A stretch of DNA of 64,000 nt from Aliiruegeria lutimaris (GTDB taxonomy: Bacteria > Pseudomonadota > Alphaproteobacteria > Rhodobacterales > Rhodobacteraceae): positions 1 through 64,000 of the forward strand of contig NZ_FNEK01000010.1 of assembly GCF_900099935.1 (NCBI RefSeq). The letters run 5' to 3'. Under the pieces are notes generated by a model that saw nothing but the letters and a program-made list of their open reading frames with translations, was not told where the DNA came from and did no database searches. How positions within the stretch are numbered: position 1 is the first letter of the stretch; each line of letters opens with the position of its first letter. Position numbers and translations under genes: made by a program. Below are positions 1 to 8,576 of the stretch, piece by piece.

Positions 1-361
1 CCAGGGCAGCCAGTTCACATCCATCGACTTCATCAAGGCGCTGAAGGCTACCGAGATCCAGATCAGCATGGATGGAAAAGGCGCCTGGCGCGACAACGTA
101 TTCGTCGAGCGTCTCTGGAGGACGATCAAGTATGAAGAGGTCTACCTTCACGCCTATGACAGCGTCTCCGAGGCTCGCGCGGGCCTCGCCCGATACCTGG
201 CCTTCTACAACACGCGGAGACCGCATTCATCGCTGGACGGGCAAACGCCCGATCAGGCATATCTCAACCCGCCACGGCCAGTCCCGGTCGCGGAATAACT
301 GAGCGGAAGATCCACTTAGAAAACGGCTTCAACCTGTTCAGACAAACCGAGCCACCTCTAA
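1..361 (+). mobile_element. Right end of an IS3-family insertion sequence (partial)
   Basis: The window opens inside the transposase of an IS3-family element. About 60 bases of non-coding sequence follow its stop codon before unrelated sequence begins. The right boundary is placed near 355-361 because the opposite-strand gene at 362-716 reads as ordinary protein up to that point and turns into IS-derived sequence beyond it. The left end lies outside the window, so neither the terminal inverted repeats nor a target duplication could be compared. Confidence 0.75.
2..298 (+). CDS. IS3-family transposase OrfB, C-terminal part (integrase core)
   Basis: This is the C-terminal end of a DDE transposase; the reading frame enters from outside the window. 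It starts with a QGSQFTS stretch, the usual sequence just after the second catalytic Asp of IS3-family integrase cores. NVFVERLWRTIKYEEVYL carries the third catalytic acidic residue (Glu in VERLW). The end, with YNTRRPHSSLDG and a TPDQAY-type motif, is typical of IS3/IS150-group OrfB. The frame is open to its TAA at 296-298, so the visible part looks undamaged. It mobilises the element and has no link to the arsenite genes beyond position. Confidence 0.93.
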   Translation, partial: QGSQFTSIDFIKALKATEIQISMDGKGAWRDNVFVERLWRTIKYEEVYLHAYDSVSEARAGLARYLAFYNTRRPHSSLDGQTPDQAYLNPPRPVPVAE

Positions 362-716
362 TAAAGGCTGCCATGAAAATTTCGAGCCCCATGCCACTAT
401 TTTGCGGGATGTCGAAATAAAAACCAGTGGCCTCCGATTGAACCGTGACCCAGACGTCGTACGGTTGATCATCCCTGTGGTGAAATCGGAACCGTAAGTC
501 TGTCTGACCATAGGAAAAGCGTTCGTCGTCCCAAATTAGTTCCATGAACGTCACGCGGGAATGAGGGTAGTGAACGAGGCGTAAGACCGGGTCCATTACC
601 CGGCTTTCCATAGCAATGAACGGCTTCTGTGTATGGTTGTTGATGAAGGTGCCGACTAGCCAGTCCTTGTAGATAACGCTCGACTGAACCTGCAGATGGG
701 GTGGAGGAGGCGACAT
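264..716 (-). pseudogene. Hypothetical protein truncated by the IS3 insertion
   Basis: The frame runs 150 codons, but only about the first 118 (716 down to ~362) look like native protein. They contain motifs such as YKDWLVGTF, VTFMELIWDDE and LRFRFHHRD, with the alternating pattern of a beta-rich domain. The last ~32 residues are translated from the IS right end. The original C-terminus is therefore lost. I do not recognise the family. The start at 716 is uncertain, with no good ribosome binding site and no signal peptide, so the N-terminus may also be damaged. It lies downstream of aioA on the same strand, past a probable terminator. Confidence 0.55.
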
Positions 717-859
717 AGTGGAAGCACCAACGGTGGACCAGTCCGCGTTCAGCCATCTCGAGCAATCTGAAAGCCTGTCCGGCCGAAACGCGCAGGTGGT
801 CTTTCAACAGATGGAATGGGAATAGACAGGCATTTCGCGTTCGAGTCTGTAATATCGAT

Positions 860-884
860 GCGGGCGGCCCTCAGGGCCGCCCGC
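860..884 (-). terminator. Probable terminator of aioBA
   Basis: A perfect inverted repeat of 11 bases (GCGGGCGGCCC / GGGCCGCCCGC) with a 3-base loop lies 22 bases past the aioA stop codon. No clear T-run follows on the minus strand, so it may work as a pause or Rho-assisted end, or block 3' exonuclease. Confidence 0.6.
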
Positions 885-906
885 ACCATTATCTCGGAAC
901 CTGGCT

Positions 907-3363
907 TCAGGCCTTGTATTCTTTTGACTTGAACGACACGGCTCGGGCTTGGGGGGGCGCATCCGCAAGTTTCCGGATGTTGCCGAATGTGAGCTTGTAC
1001 TCCGGCAAGATCAGCTCACTGACGCCCGGGTTCACCACATTGCCCTGACTACCGGCAGGCGAGCCGAAGACCATCGCGACATGCCCGCGCTTGGCGGTAT
1101 CCGTGGGATATGCCATGCCCTGTGTTGCCCCGTTCTCGTTGGTGATCTCGATGAGATCGCCGGCGGAGATATCCAGTTCCGCCATGTCTTCGCCATTCAT
1201 CTCGATGAACGGATACGGGAAACGGTCCTGGATGAAGTCACTGTCCTGATCCAGGAACTGATTCTGCCAGAAGATGTTGGCGCGGACGTTGTTGATGAAG
1301 AAATCGTGGTTCTCAGCTTCACGTGCCTTTCCGGCCGCGGCATAGCCACGCCATTGGGCGGCGCAGAACAGCGCCTTCTTGTCCTCGCGTCCATGCCGGT
1401 CGAACTTGCCATCGGCGTAGAGGCGCGGCACGCCGACAAGCTTGCCGTCCTCGAAGCCCACGACAGGTTCCTGTACCCCGTTGTTGCCCATGGCGCGCAG
1501 GCGCTCATAGGTAACTTCCGGATTACCGGCATTGTAGCCGTCCATGAAGGCGTCTTCTTCGGTTTCCCAATCGTAGCCCTTGAACTGGTCTGCATAGGTT
1601 TCGTTGCCCATGTCGCGCAGGACCCGCTCCATGTGCTGGGCCATATTGGCCGCGATCAGGCAATCGGGCTTCGAGTTGCCGAACGGATCCATGTACCGCT
1701 CGGACAGGCGCATGCGACGTTCGCCGTTCATCGACGTGAGGTTCATCTCGTTCGATTCACAGGCCGGCAAGATGACATGGGCATTCCGACCAACCTGGGA
1801 GTGGATGATGTCCACATCGACGACGAAAATGCCGCCGGCATTGACCGCCGCGACAATGGCATCCACCAGTTCTTCGCGCGTGCCGCCGGCGGCAGCATCC
1901 ATGGCGTCCTTGACCATGTCCGAGCGTTTCTTGAGCACGCGTTTGAATTGCGAAGCGTTCAGCGTCGTCTTGTAGTGGTCGCAGGCCCAGATGTGATAGA
2001 CCTTGCCGCCCCCCTTGATGAGGAACTGGTCGACATATTCAGCCGGACGTCCGACATGCGCGTCTCCCGGACGATAATAGCCTTCCTGGTGACCACCCAG
2101 ACGGCAGCAGCCTCCGCCTTCGCGACCGATGTTGCCGGTCGCAAGCGAGATGTTCACCAGCGAGCCGATAGTACGGTAGTTGTCGTTGCCCCAGATGATG
2201 CCTTTCTCGTAGGCCGTCACGCATTTGCGGCGCGCGCCATCATCATGAGGCTTGGCGATCCACTCGGCGGCCTTCACGATGTCGGCACCATCGACGCCGC
2301 AGATCTCGGCCGCTTCCTCGATCGATGTTCGGCAGGTCTGCAACGCGTAGTCGAGGCTGCCGAGACCGGCCGGTTGGCTTGACCCTTCGGCCACCGCTTC
2401 GCCGTCCTGGAAGGTCGACGCTGCGATGAACTCGTTGTCGGTCCAGCCATTGTCGACGATGTGGGTCAGAAGCGCATTGAACAAGGCCATGTCCGTGCCT
2501 GGCTTGATTGCCAGGTGCAGAACGTTGTCCTTGCCGGCGACTTCTTCGGCTGCATGGACCGTGACTGTCCGGCGCGGGTCCACCATGATGAACCTTGCCC
2601 CATTCCGCAGCCCTGGAACCATGTGGTTCAGGAACAGGTTGGTCTGGGTTTCCAGCGAGTTCGCACCGATCATGAAGATCGTGTCGGTCACTTCGTAGTC
2701 GGAATAGCTGTAGTTTAGCTCGCCCACGCCCATATCCCGCGACGAATGGACTTCCGAGTTGTAGGCCGGGCGGTTGTGGATACGGCAATTCTTGACCTTC
2801 ATGCTCTCGAAATAGAGCTTGCCGGTTCCCCAGGTGTTTTCATATCCGCCGGCGGATCCGCCGTGATCGAACATGGATACCACCAGTTCGTCCTCGCCAT
2901 AGTCGTTGACGACTTTCGCCGTAACTCGAGCGACGAGGTCGAGCGCATCGTTCCAAGTGCTCGGCTGCCAGACCCCGTTGCGCCAGACCAGCGGGTCGGA
3001 AAGGCGTTGTTGCTGCGTGCCGGTAACCCGCGAGGGGCGGTTCTCCGCCATGCGCGCGCCTCGGATCGAAGCGAGGCCCGAGTTCACGACGCACTCTTCA
3101 TCGGGGACCACGGCAAGGTGTACGTCCTGGCCATCTTGCCGAACGACATTGTACATTGACGGAGCGATCCATTTCCCGTCAGCGGGCTGCTGCTCGCTCA
3201 GGTCGATCCCGAAGGCGTTGTCGGTCGCCGTGCCCTGCTTGTTACGCGGCCAAGTGTATGCCTTGTATCCGCAACCGACGATGCAGTAGTGGCAGGTGAC
3301 GTTCTGCACCTTGGCATCCGACGGCGGGATCGGCAGGCGGTCGATTTGTCTTTTATAGGCCAT
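907..3363 (-). CDS. aioA: Arsenite oxidase large (molybdenum) subunit AioA
   Basis: AioA is the catalytic subunit of periplasmic arsenite oxidase, a DMSO-reductase-family enzyme with bis-MGD and a [3Fe-4S] cluster that oxidises As(III) to As(V). The 818-residue product has the family's usual length. C24-x2-C27-x3-C31 is the 3Fe-4S ligand set. H196 and E204 (in IHNRPAYNSE) and R421 and H425 (in RLGGH) match the spacing of the four arsenite-binding residues known from the Alcaligenes enzyme. The start at 3363 is preferred over an upstream in-frame ATG because GGGAGGAAAG precedes it. There is no signal peptide, as expected: AioA is exported with the Tat signal of AioB. It lies 14 bases downstream of aioB. 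Confidence 0.97.
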   Translation of the reverse strand: MAYKRQIDRLPIPPSDAKVQNVTCHYCIVGCGYKAYTWPRNKQGTATDNAFGIDLSEQQPADGKWIAPSMYNVVRQDGQDVHLAVVPDEECVVNSGLASIRGARMAENRPSRVTGTQQQRLSDPLVWRNGVWQPSTWNDALDLVARVTAKVVNDYGEDELVVSMFDHGGSAGGYENTWGTGKLYFESMKVKNCRIHNRPAYNSEVHSSRDMGVGELNYSYSDYEVTDTIFMIGANSLETQTNLFLNHMVPGLRNGARFIMVDPRRTVTVHAAEEVAGKDNVLHLAIKPGTDMALFNALLTHIVDNGWTDNEFIAASTFQDGEAVAEGSSQPAGLGSLDYALQTCRTSIEEAAEICGVDGADIVKAAEWIAKPHDDGARRKCVTAYEKGIIWGNDNYRTIGSLVNISLATGNIGREGGGCCRLGGHQEGYYRPGDAHVGRPAEYVDQFLIKGGGKVYHIWACDHYKTTLNASQFKRVLKKRSDMVKDAMDAAAGGTREELVDAIVAAVNAGGIFVVDVDIIHSQVGRNAHVILPACESNEMNLTSMNGERRMRLSERYMDPFGNSKPDCLIAANMAQHMERVLRDMGNETYADQFKGYDWETEEDAFMDGYNAGNPEVTYERLRAMGNNGVQEPVVGFEDGKLVGVPRLYADGKFDRHGREDKKALFCAAQWRGYAAAGKAREAENHDFFINNVRANIFWQNQFLDQDSDFIQDRFPYPFIEMNGEDMAELDISAGDLIEITNENGATQGMAYPTDTAKRGHVAMVFGSPAGSQGNVVNPGVSELILPEYKLTFGNIRKLADAPPQARAVSFKSKEYKA

Positions 3364-3377
3364 CTGTCTTTCCTCCC

Positions 3378-3896
3378 TCAGATCACGTTGGACGGACGAC
3401 CGAAGATCAGGTCGCTGCACCCTTCGGCGTAGATGTCGCCATTGTCATCCACGCGAAGCGTGAACTGCGGAAGATTCTGGGTTGCGTGTCCCCAGATCTG
3501 TTGGCCACCGGCCTCCGCATCGAAGCGGGAGTAGTGCCCTGGACAGTTCAGGCTGCGGTCCTCGCCGTTATACGTCAAGTACCAGCCCTTGTGGGGGCAC
3601 AGCACGGAGTAGGCGACAATGTCGTTATCCGGGCCAGCGCCGCCCTCAACGGCCTCTCCCAGTTTGAGCAGGATGCCCGGGCTGTCGGCGTCCGGATATT
3701 CGATGTCCATCGGCTCGTTGACTGCGAGGTCGGACAGGTTGGCGAGCTTGTTGGACGGGTAGTCCAATTGCGCGTTCGCCGGCCCAGCTTTTGCCGGTGC
3801 TGGCGCGATCGTGGAAACAGCGGCTCCCGCTGCTGCCACGGCCCCACCACGCAGGAACTGACGCCGGCCGACATCGACCATTTTCTTGCATCTCAT
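3378..3896 (-). CDS. aioB: Arsenite oxidase small (Rieske) subunit AioB
   Basis: AioB carries electrons from the AioA molybdenum site to a periplasmic cytochrome. The N-terminus has a twin-arginine signal (RRQFLRGG, residues 11-18, then a hydrophobic Ala-rich stretch). The Rieske ligands are C100-x-H102 and C118-x2-H121, separated by exactly 15 residues as in known AioB. The two cysteines that form a disulfide in many Rieske proteins are replaced by W105 and G120. The start at 3896 is chosen because GGGAGG lies 7-8 bases upstream; an ATG at 3902 sits too close to it. It is the first gene of the structural pair, 147 bases after aioR. Confidence 0.96.
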   Translation of the reverse strand: MRCKKMVDVGRRQFLRGGAVAAAGAAVSTIAPAPAKAGPANAQLDYPSNKLANLSDLAVNEPMDIEYPDADSPGILLKLGEAVEGGAGPDNDIVAYSVLCPHKGWYLTYNGEDRSLNCPGHYSRFDAEAGGQQIWGHATQNLPQFTLRVDDNGDIYAEGCSDLIFGRPSNVI

Positions 3897-3960
3897 TGGC
3901 ATTTCCTCCCTTTGTGGGAGCAGCTTATCACGCGGCCGAAAGCGTCGGGCTGTGGGGATT

Positions 3961-3974
3961 GGGCGTTGACGCCC
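3961..3974. promoter_or_regulatory. Inverted repeat upstream of aioB, possible operator
   Basis: GGGCGT-TG-ACGCCC is a perfect 6+2+6 palindrome in the aioR-aioB gap, about 65 bases before the aioB start. It could bind a dimeric regulator such as AioR or fold in the leader RNA. No -24/-12 (GG-N10-GC type) sigma-54 promoter of convincing quality was found in this gap. The function is inferred from position only. Confidence 0.35.
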
Positions 3975-4043
3975 GGTAATCATCTGTTTTTCAACCCAAA
4001 AAGACGACGTTCAGAAACCCGAACATCCCCGCGAGGGTTCGTT

Positions 4044-5276
4044 TCACTCGGGTGTTTCCGAAAGCCCGAGCTTTTGCATCTTGTCCCAGAGTGTGGTTCG
4101 GGAGATGCCGAGCAGTTCCGCGGTGCGCGCCAGTTTGTGGCCTGTGTGATCGAGCGCATCGATGATCTGACGCCGCTCAGCGGCCGCCCGCACCTCGGCC
4201 AGCGACATGAAATGGCCGCCATGTGCAAGCCGTTCGGGAAAGATGTCCGATGGCTGAAGATAGGTGCCCGTCGCGGACTGGACACCTTTCGACAGCCGCA
4301 TCTTCACTTCACGCCCGCCACCGGGCCAGTCATGCGCCCGGATCGCCTGCTCGCAGAGGCTGCCGAGGCCGAGTAATGGTTTGGTCCTGCGGGCGTTCAT
4401 GTCCGGAAAGGCCTGCAACGCGAGCCAAAGAGCATCTTCTGTCCGGCCGCCAAGTGGCGGCAGCGGAATTTCCAGAAAGTTCAGCCGGTAGAACAGTTCC
4501 GCCCTCTCGCTTCCATGCTGCGACTCCTCCTCGGGATCCAGTCCACAGGACGCGACGATCCGACCCGCGAAGCCGCGATCAATCGCCTCTAGAAGCGATC
4601 CGACCGATGCCGGCGGCAGCCTGTCCAATGCGTGCAGAAAAAAGATACCTTCTCCGGTGCCGCGCATTGCACCTGAAATCGACGTTTCCAGATCGTGTTC
4701 ACGGGCGACGTTGATTGCGACGAACGGGGCCGCAGAACGGTCTGACAGCTCATGAATACGCCGTGCAAGTTGTTCCTTTCCGGTTCCAGATCCGCCTCGG
4801 ATAAGAACCGCACGATCCGTTTGCGCCGCAAGGCGAGCTTGTTCTTCGACACGGCGAGCAATGGGAGAAATGCCGAGTATTGGCGGCAAGCCGTTCCCGG
4901 CAACAGGCGCAAGCAGCATTACCAGTCGCTCCAGAAACACCGACATCTCAAACGGTTTGCATACATAGTCCGCCGCGCCAGCATGCATCAGCCGAACGGC
5001 CTGTTCGATGCCGCCATGGCCGGTAATGAACAGAAATGGGGGCGGTGTGGCCGTTTCGCAGAGGGTCTCGAACAGTGCCTCACCATTTCCATCCGGCAAC
5101 CTGATATCACAAACGACCGCGTCGATCCGCGCCCGCGGCGTTCGAAGCGCCCCGACCGCCCTCGCCGCCTGTTTCAGCCAGATCACCTCGGCGCCTTCGA
5201 GTTCCAGACGTTGCTGGATCGACGCGCCCATGAACTCGTCGTCTTCCACCAGCGCGATACGGTAACCGCTTAACAT
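4044..5276 (-). CDS. aioR: NtrC-family response regulator AioR with degenerate AAA+ domain
   Basis: This is the response regulator paired with AioS for arsenite-dependent control of aioBA. The order is a receiver domain (acidic pocket EDD; phospho-acceptor Asp in VVCDIRLPDG, about residue 57), an AAA+ ATPase domain, and a C-terminal Fis-type helix-turn-helix (LARTAELLGISRTTLW). Walker A (GGSGTGKE) is present. The GAFTGA loop that contacts sigma-54 is missing, together with about 25 residues around it, and Walker B reads FFLHAL instead of the usual LFLDEI. ELFYRLN of the arginine-finger region remains. The start at 5276 is preferred because AGGAG lies 9 bases upstream; ATG at 5285 abuts it. 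Its ATG overlaps the region of the aioS stop. Confidence 0.9.
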   Translation of the reverse strand: MLSGYRIALVEDDEFMGASIQQRLELEGAEVIWLKQAARAVGALRTPRARIDAVVCDIRLPDGNGEALFETLCETATPPPFLFITGHGGIEQAVRLMHAGAADYVCKPFEMSVFLERLVMLLAPVAGNGLPPILGISPIARRVEEQARLAAQTDRAVLIRGGSGTGKEQLARRIHELSDRSAAPFVAINVAREHDLETSISGAMRGTGEGIFFLHALDRLPPASVGSLLEAIDRGFAGRIVASCGLDPEEESQHGSERAELFYRLNFLEIPLPPLGGRTEDALWLALQAFPDMNARRTKPLLGLGSLCEQAIRAHDWPGGGREVKMRLSKGVQSATGTYLQPSDIFPERLAHGGHFMSLAEVRAAAERRQIIDALDHTGHKLARTAELLGISRTTLWDKMQKLGLSETPE

Positions 5277-6706
5277 GGCTCGCATCTCCTGCCGTATGTC
5301 GCGGCAGGCAGGTCGACACGAATTCTGGTCTCACCATCCTCCCGGTCAACAAAAATACTTCCAGACAGACCCTTCACCAGATCGCGCACAAGCCGCAGGC
5401 CCACGCCGCCACCGGGAGCAACCGGCTCTGACGACAAAAGACGCCTGCGGGCGGACTCGGAGATTCCGGGGCCATTGTCGGAAACAATGAGAGAGACCGT
5501 TCCATCCTCCGCCTCCGAAAACGACAACCCGATCTCACCACCCTCACCCGCCGCCGTCGAGGCATTCAGCAACAGGTTCAACAGGATTTGACGGGTCGGA
5601 GCCGCCGGAACCTCTCTTTCTTTTCCCGGCGAAAGCCGAACCGTCCACGATAGTCTCTGCACTCTCCACCGGATTTCCGGGTAGATCAGCAGTTTCACAT
5701 CGTCAAGATCTTCGGCCGTCAACGGTGTCGCGGACCGGTCCATACGGTTTTCGTCAAGGATTGCTCGGGTGACGTCCTTCATGTGACGCAACCCCCGCGT
5801 CAGCAGGTCGGCTGATGAACGAACGACATCGGGGCGTTCGGCGTATTCCTTGATTGTGTCTGCCGCGTTTAGCAATCCACCGAGCGGATTGTTTATCTCA
5901 TGTGCGAGAGAAGAAGATAGCCGGCCAAGGCTGACAAATCGCTCACGCTCCGCCAATCGTCGCTCCGCTTCAGCCTTGTGCTCGATGGCTGTGGTCATGT
6001 TGTTGTAGGTTTCGAAGAGCCTTGTAAGTTCGGTATCCCCGCGCGGCACATATGAAATTGGAGTAGCCTCGGGACTTCCGGTTGTTTCTTCCATGTGTTT
6101 CGCGAGTCGAGTGATTGGCGAGAGCATCCGACGGGTTGCCAGATAGCCCAGTATTGCAAGTATTCCGGTCGCAAGCGCGTTTCCGAGCAAGAGCAACCTG
6201 GTGGCTCGCCGCCGCTCCTGAACAAGATCGGAAATATTCAATTCCGAAACTATCTCGCCGACCCGCCGACCCTGGAAAATCAGCGGGGCCCTCAGAAGTA
6301 TCTGGCTTGCCTGACCGGCAACGCTGAGATCATCGAGAGTTTTTGCATTCACAAAAAAGGCGGCAACAGGGCTATCCAAAGGCGCGCGGCGCGGGTCCGT
6401 CGCTGCGAGCACTTGGCCGGTTTCGTCGCTCACCACCGTGAAAATCAGCCGATTCCCTTCGGCTCCTTGGGTAGCCCGATCCAGTGTATCGTATACTTCC
6501 CAGATGTCCTCTCGAAGCACAAAGGGACCAAGCGCAACAGAAAGCGCCTTAAAATGCAGCTCGGCAATCTCTCGAACTCTCTCATCCTGAACCTCCGTCA
6601 AAGTTTCAAGAACTTGCCGAGAAGCGACCACGCCGACGAGAACCATCAAGCTGGCAGCGATCAAGGGCACTCGGATCGAAAGCGAGGTCGAAAAAGGCAA
6701 CATCAT
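5270..6706 (-). CDS. aioS: Sensor histidine kinase AioS
   Basis: AioS is a membrane histidine kinase expected to receive the arsenite signal from AioX and phosphorylate AioR. The 478-residue protein has a first membrane segment at about 12-30, a periplasmic sensor region, a second membrane segment at about 170-190, a HAMP-like linker, and the HisKA dimerisation helix with H269 in SSSLAHEINNPLGG. The HATPase_c domain carries an N-box (LLNLLLNAS), DNGPGIS and GGGVGLRLV. It starts 2 bases after the aioX stop codon and ends within the aioR start region, so aioX, aioS and aioR are translationally linked. Confidence 0.93.
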   Translation of the reverse strand: MMLPFSTSLSIRVPLIAASLMVLVGVVASRQVLETLTEVQDERVREIAELHFKALSVALGPFVLREDIWEVYDTLDRATQGAEGNRLIFTVVSDETGQVLAATDPRRAPLDSPVAAFFVNAKTLDDLSVAGQASQILLRAPLIFQGRRVGEIVSELNISDLVQERRRATRLLLLGNALATGILAILGYLATRRMLSPITRLAKHMEETTGSPEATPISYVPRGDTELTRLFETYNNMTTAIEHKAEAERRLAERERFVSLGRLSSSLAHEINNPLGGLLNAADTIKEYAERPDVVRSSADLLTRGLRHMKDVTRAILDENRMDRSATPLTAEDLDDVKLLIYPEIRWRVQRLSWTVRLSPGKEREVPAAPTRQILLNLLLNASTAAGEGGEIGLSFSEAEDGTVSLIVSDNGPGISESARRRLLSSEPVAPGGGVGLRLVRDLVKGLSGSIFVDREDGETRIRVDLPAATYGRRCEPC

Positions 6707-6708
6707 TA

Positions 6709-7557
6709 TTAAAGCGCCTCGATTTCTGCCATCCGTTTAGCGATACCGTCGAAAAGACCGGGACTAGCCGGCGCCATGCCGTCAAGTGTCAACAGATCAA
6801 GTGCATTGCGTCCGCGATCCGAGTTGCCAATTCCCCGTAGCGCGTTACCGAGGCGTTCGACTGTGGCCTCCCGCAAGCGATCCGAACGCGCGCAGAACGG
6901 CGGAAACCCCATCCACTCGGATTTCCATATCACGCGAGTTCCCTTCGTTAATTGAGGCTCGCGGGTGGTCAGAGCTTCCCAGACGTATCCATCGACGCTT
7001 CCCGATCTCACCAAACCATCTGCGACAGCTCTGACGACGTTGCGATGACCGTAGGTAAAGATTCCCCTTCGAAAGAAGGTCTCGGGTGAGCGCCCGATAC
7101 GGGCAAGCTCCGAAGCTGTGACAAGATATCCCGAGTTTGAATCCGGATCCGAGAACGCATGCGTCGCGCCTTCAAGGTCCGATAGGGCAGACGCCGCATC
7201 ATCACGACCCACGATGAGATAGGATTGGTACAGAGGCCGGCCGTTCCACAAGGGGACTGCCAGAATGGACAAAACATCGGCATGTTGAAGAAAAGGATAG
7301 CCGCAGAGCCAGGCCGCATCGACAGATCCGCTAAGCAAAAGCCCGGTGACCTCCTCATAGGTACGTCGCTGCTCGAACCCCACCGCGGCACCCAGAATGG
7401 ATTCCAGAGCACTTTGAAAGTGTTTAAGTACAATCGCATCGTTGTCCAGGAAGACAGGTGTGAGACCTAAACGAAACGCAACTGGTTCTTCAGCCACCAA
7501 GGGTTTGCAGTACAGTATGCTCGTGCTTGCACAGCCGAGGAATTGTCTCCGGTTCAT
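6709..7557 (-). CDS. aioX: Periplasmic arsenite-binding sensor AioX (PhnD-like fold)
   Basis: AioX is a periplasmic binding protein of the PhnD/phosphonate type that binds As(III) and triggers AioS. The product has 282 residues. The N-terminus (MNRRQFLGC, then a short hydrophobic run) resembles a Tat or lipoprotein-type export signal. Cys85 in AAWLCGYPF is the best candidate for the single cysteine shown to be essential for arsenite sensing in Agrobacterium AioX; this assignment is inferred. GGGGAGG lies about 9 bases before the ATG. It is the first gene of the aioXSRBA block. Without the neighbours it would be annotated as a PhnD-family phosphate/phosphonate-binding protein. Confidence 0.9.
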   Translation of the reverse strand: MNRRQFLGCASTSILYCKPLVAEEPVAFRLGLTPVFLDNDAIVLKHFQSALESILGAAVGFEQRRTYEEVTGLLLSGSVDAAWLCGYPFLQHADVLSILAVPLWNGRPLYQSYLIVGRDDAASALSDLEGATHAFSDPDSNSGYLVTASELARIGRSPETFFRRGIFTYGHRNVVRAVADGLVRSGSVDGYVWEALTTREPQLTKGTRVIWKSEWMGFPPFCARSDRLREATVERLGNALRGIGNSDRGRNALDLLTLDGMAPASPGLFDGIAKRMAEIEAL

Positions 7558-7715
7558 CGTGATTGCCTCCCCATGGAAATGTTAACGACCAGTTGTATGT
7601 ATCGGCAACGTAAGCTCTTTCGGCATAACCCATTTCGGGAATTCGAAAAGGCCCTACGACTCCACCGTCGAGTTTGCTACGGTCATCAGACGCAAGCCTC
7701 AGAAAGGTTTCACCT

Positions 7716-8576
7716 ATGCGCTATGAACGACCGAAAACGACTGCTGAAGTGACGAACCTGCTGGCAGGCGCGGTCGGCAGAGCTTTTGTACTTGCGGGCG
7801 GCACAGATCTGCTCGTCCGCATGAAGAGCGACGATTTCGAAGTGGATCTTGTTGTCGACATCAAGGCTATTCCCAGCATGAGTGAAATCTCCGAGACCGC
7901 AGACGGTTTCGAGATCGGCGCGGCTGTTCCCTGCGCCGTTCTTGGAGAAAACAAGGCGCTCGTGGCCGCCTGGCCCGGCGTCGTGGAGGCTGCGAACCTG
8001 ATCGGATCCACACAGATCCAGGGCAGATGCACGATTGCCGGCAACCTTTGCAACGCGTCGCCTGCGGCGGACAGCGTTCCGGCAATGGTGGCTGCGGGGG
8101 CTCATGCGAGAATTGCCTCCCCAGATGGCGCCAAAATCGTTGCGGTGGAAGAAATACCTGTGGGGCCCGGCGAGACATCACTGAAAAAAGGCGAATTCAT
8201 CGAAGCGATCCTGATTCCCAAGCGGTCGCCGCGTTCTGGCGATGCGTATCTTCGTTTCATCCCGCGCACCGAAATGGACATCGCGGTTGTTGGTGCCGGT
8301 GTCAGGCTTACGCTTGACGAACAAGGGGGGATCGAATCCGCGCGAGTCGCGCTCGGGGCCGTGGGCCCCAAGGTTGTCCTGTCTGAAGAAGCGGCCCGCG
8401 CTATTGTCGGCTCCAAGCTCGAAGAGGCTGCGCTCGATGCGCTCGCTGAAGCCTGTTCTGCGGCAAGTACGCCGATAGATGACAAGCGTGGGACGGTAGA
8501 ATTTCGAAAGCATGTCGTCGGTGTTCTTGCACGACGCGCCGCGAAACTTGCCTACAAACGTGCAGGAGAGAATTGA
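7716..8576 (+). CDS. Molybdenum hydroxylase, FAD-binding medium subunit (CoxM/XdhB-like), operon 1
   Basis: This is the flavin subunit of a three-part molybdenum hydroxylase of the xanthine dehydrogenase/CO dehydrogenase family. It passes electrons from the 2Fe-2S subunit to an acceptor. The FAD-binding motif VLAGGTDLLVRMKS lies near the N-terminus and TIAGNLCNASPAAD is the second conserved FAD loop. The C-terminal CO_deh_flav_C region follows. About 286 residues is normal. The start at 7716 is chosen because AGAAAGG lies 8 bases upstream. It is the first gene of a plus-strand operon divergent from aioX (158-base gap). The substrate cannot be told from this subunit. Confidence 0.92.
   Translation: MRYERPKTTAEVTNLLAGAVGRAFVLAGGTDLLVRMKSDDFEVDLVVDIKAIPSMSEISETADGFEIGAAVPCAVLGENKALVAAWPGVVEAANLIGSTQIQGRCTIAGNLCNASPAADSVPAMVAAGAHARIASPDGAKIVAVEEIPVGPGETSLKKGEFIEAILIPKRSPRSGDAYLRFIPRTEMDIAVVGAGVRLTLDEQGGIESARVALGAVGPKVVLSEEAARAIVGSKLEEAALDALAEACSAASTPIDDKRGTVEFRKHVVGVLARRAAKLAYKRAGEN

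Noticed and set aside
949-2382. Long plus-strand open frame of 477 codons opposite aioA
   Set aside because: It lies wholly antisense to a clear arsenite oxidase gene and has no protein-like motifs; high GC makes such antisense frames common.
3897-4043. A sigma-54 (-24/-12) promoter before aioB
   Set aside because: Read through the gap on the minus strand; no GG-N10-GC arrangement in a TGGCAC-N5-TTGC-like context was found.
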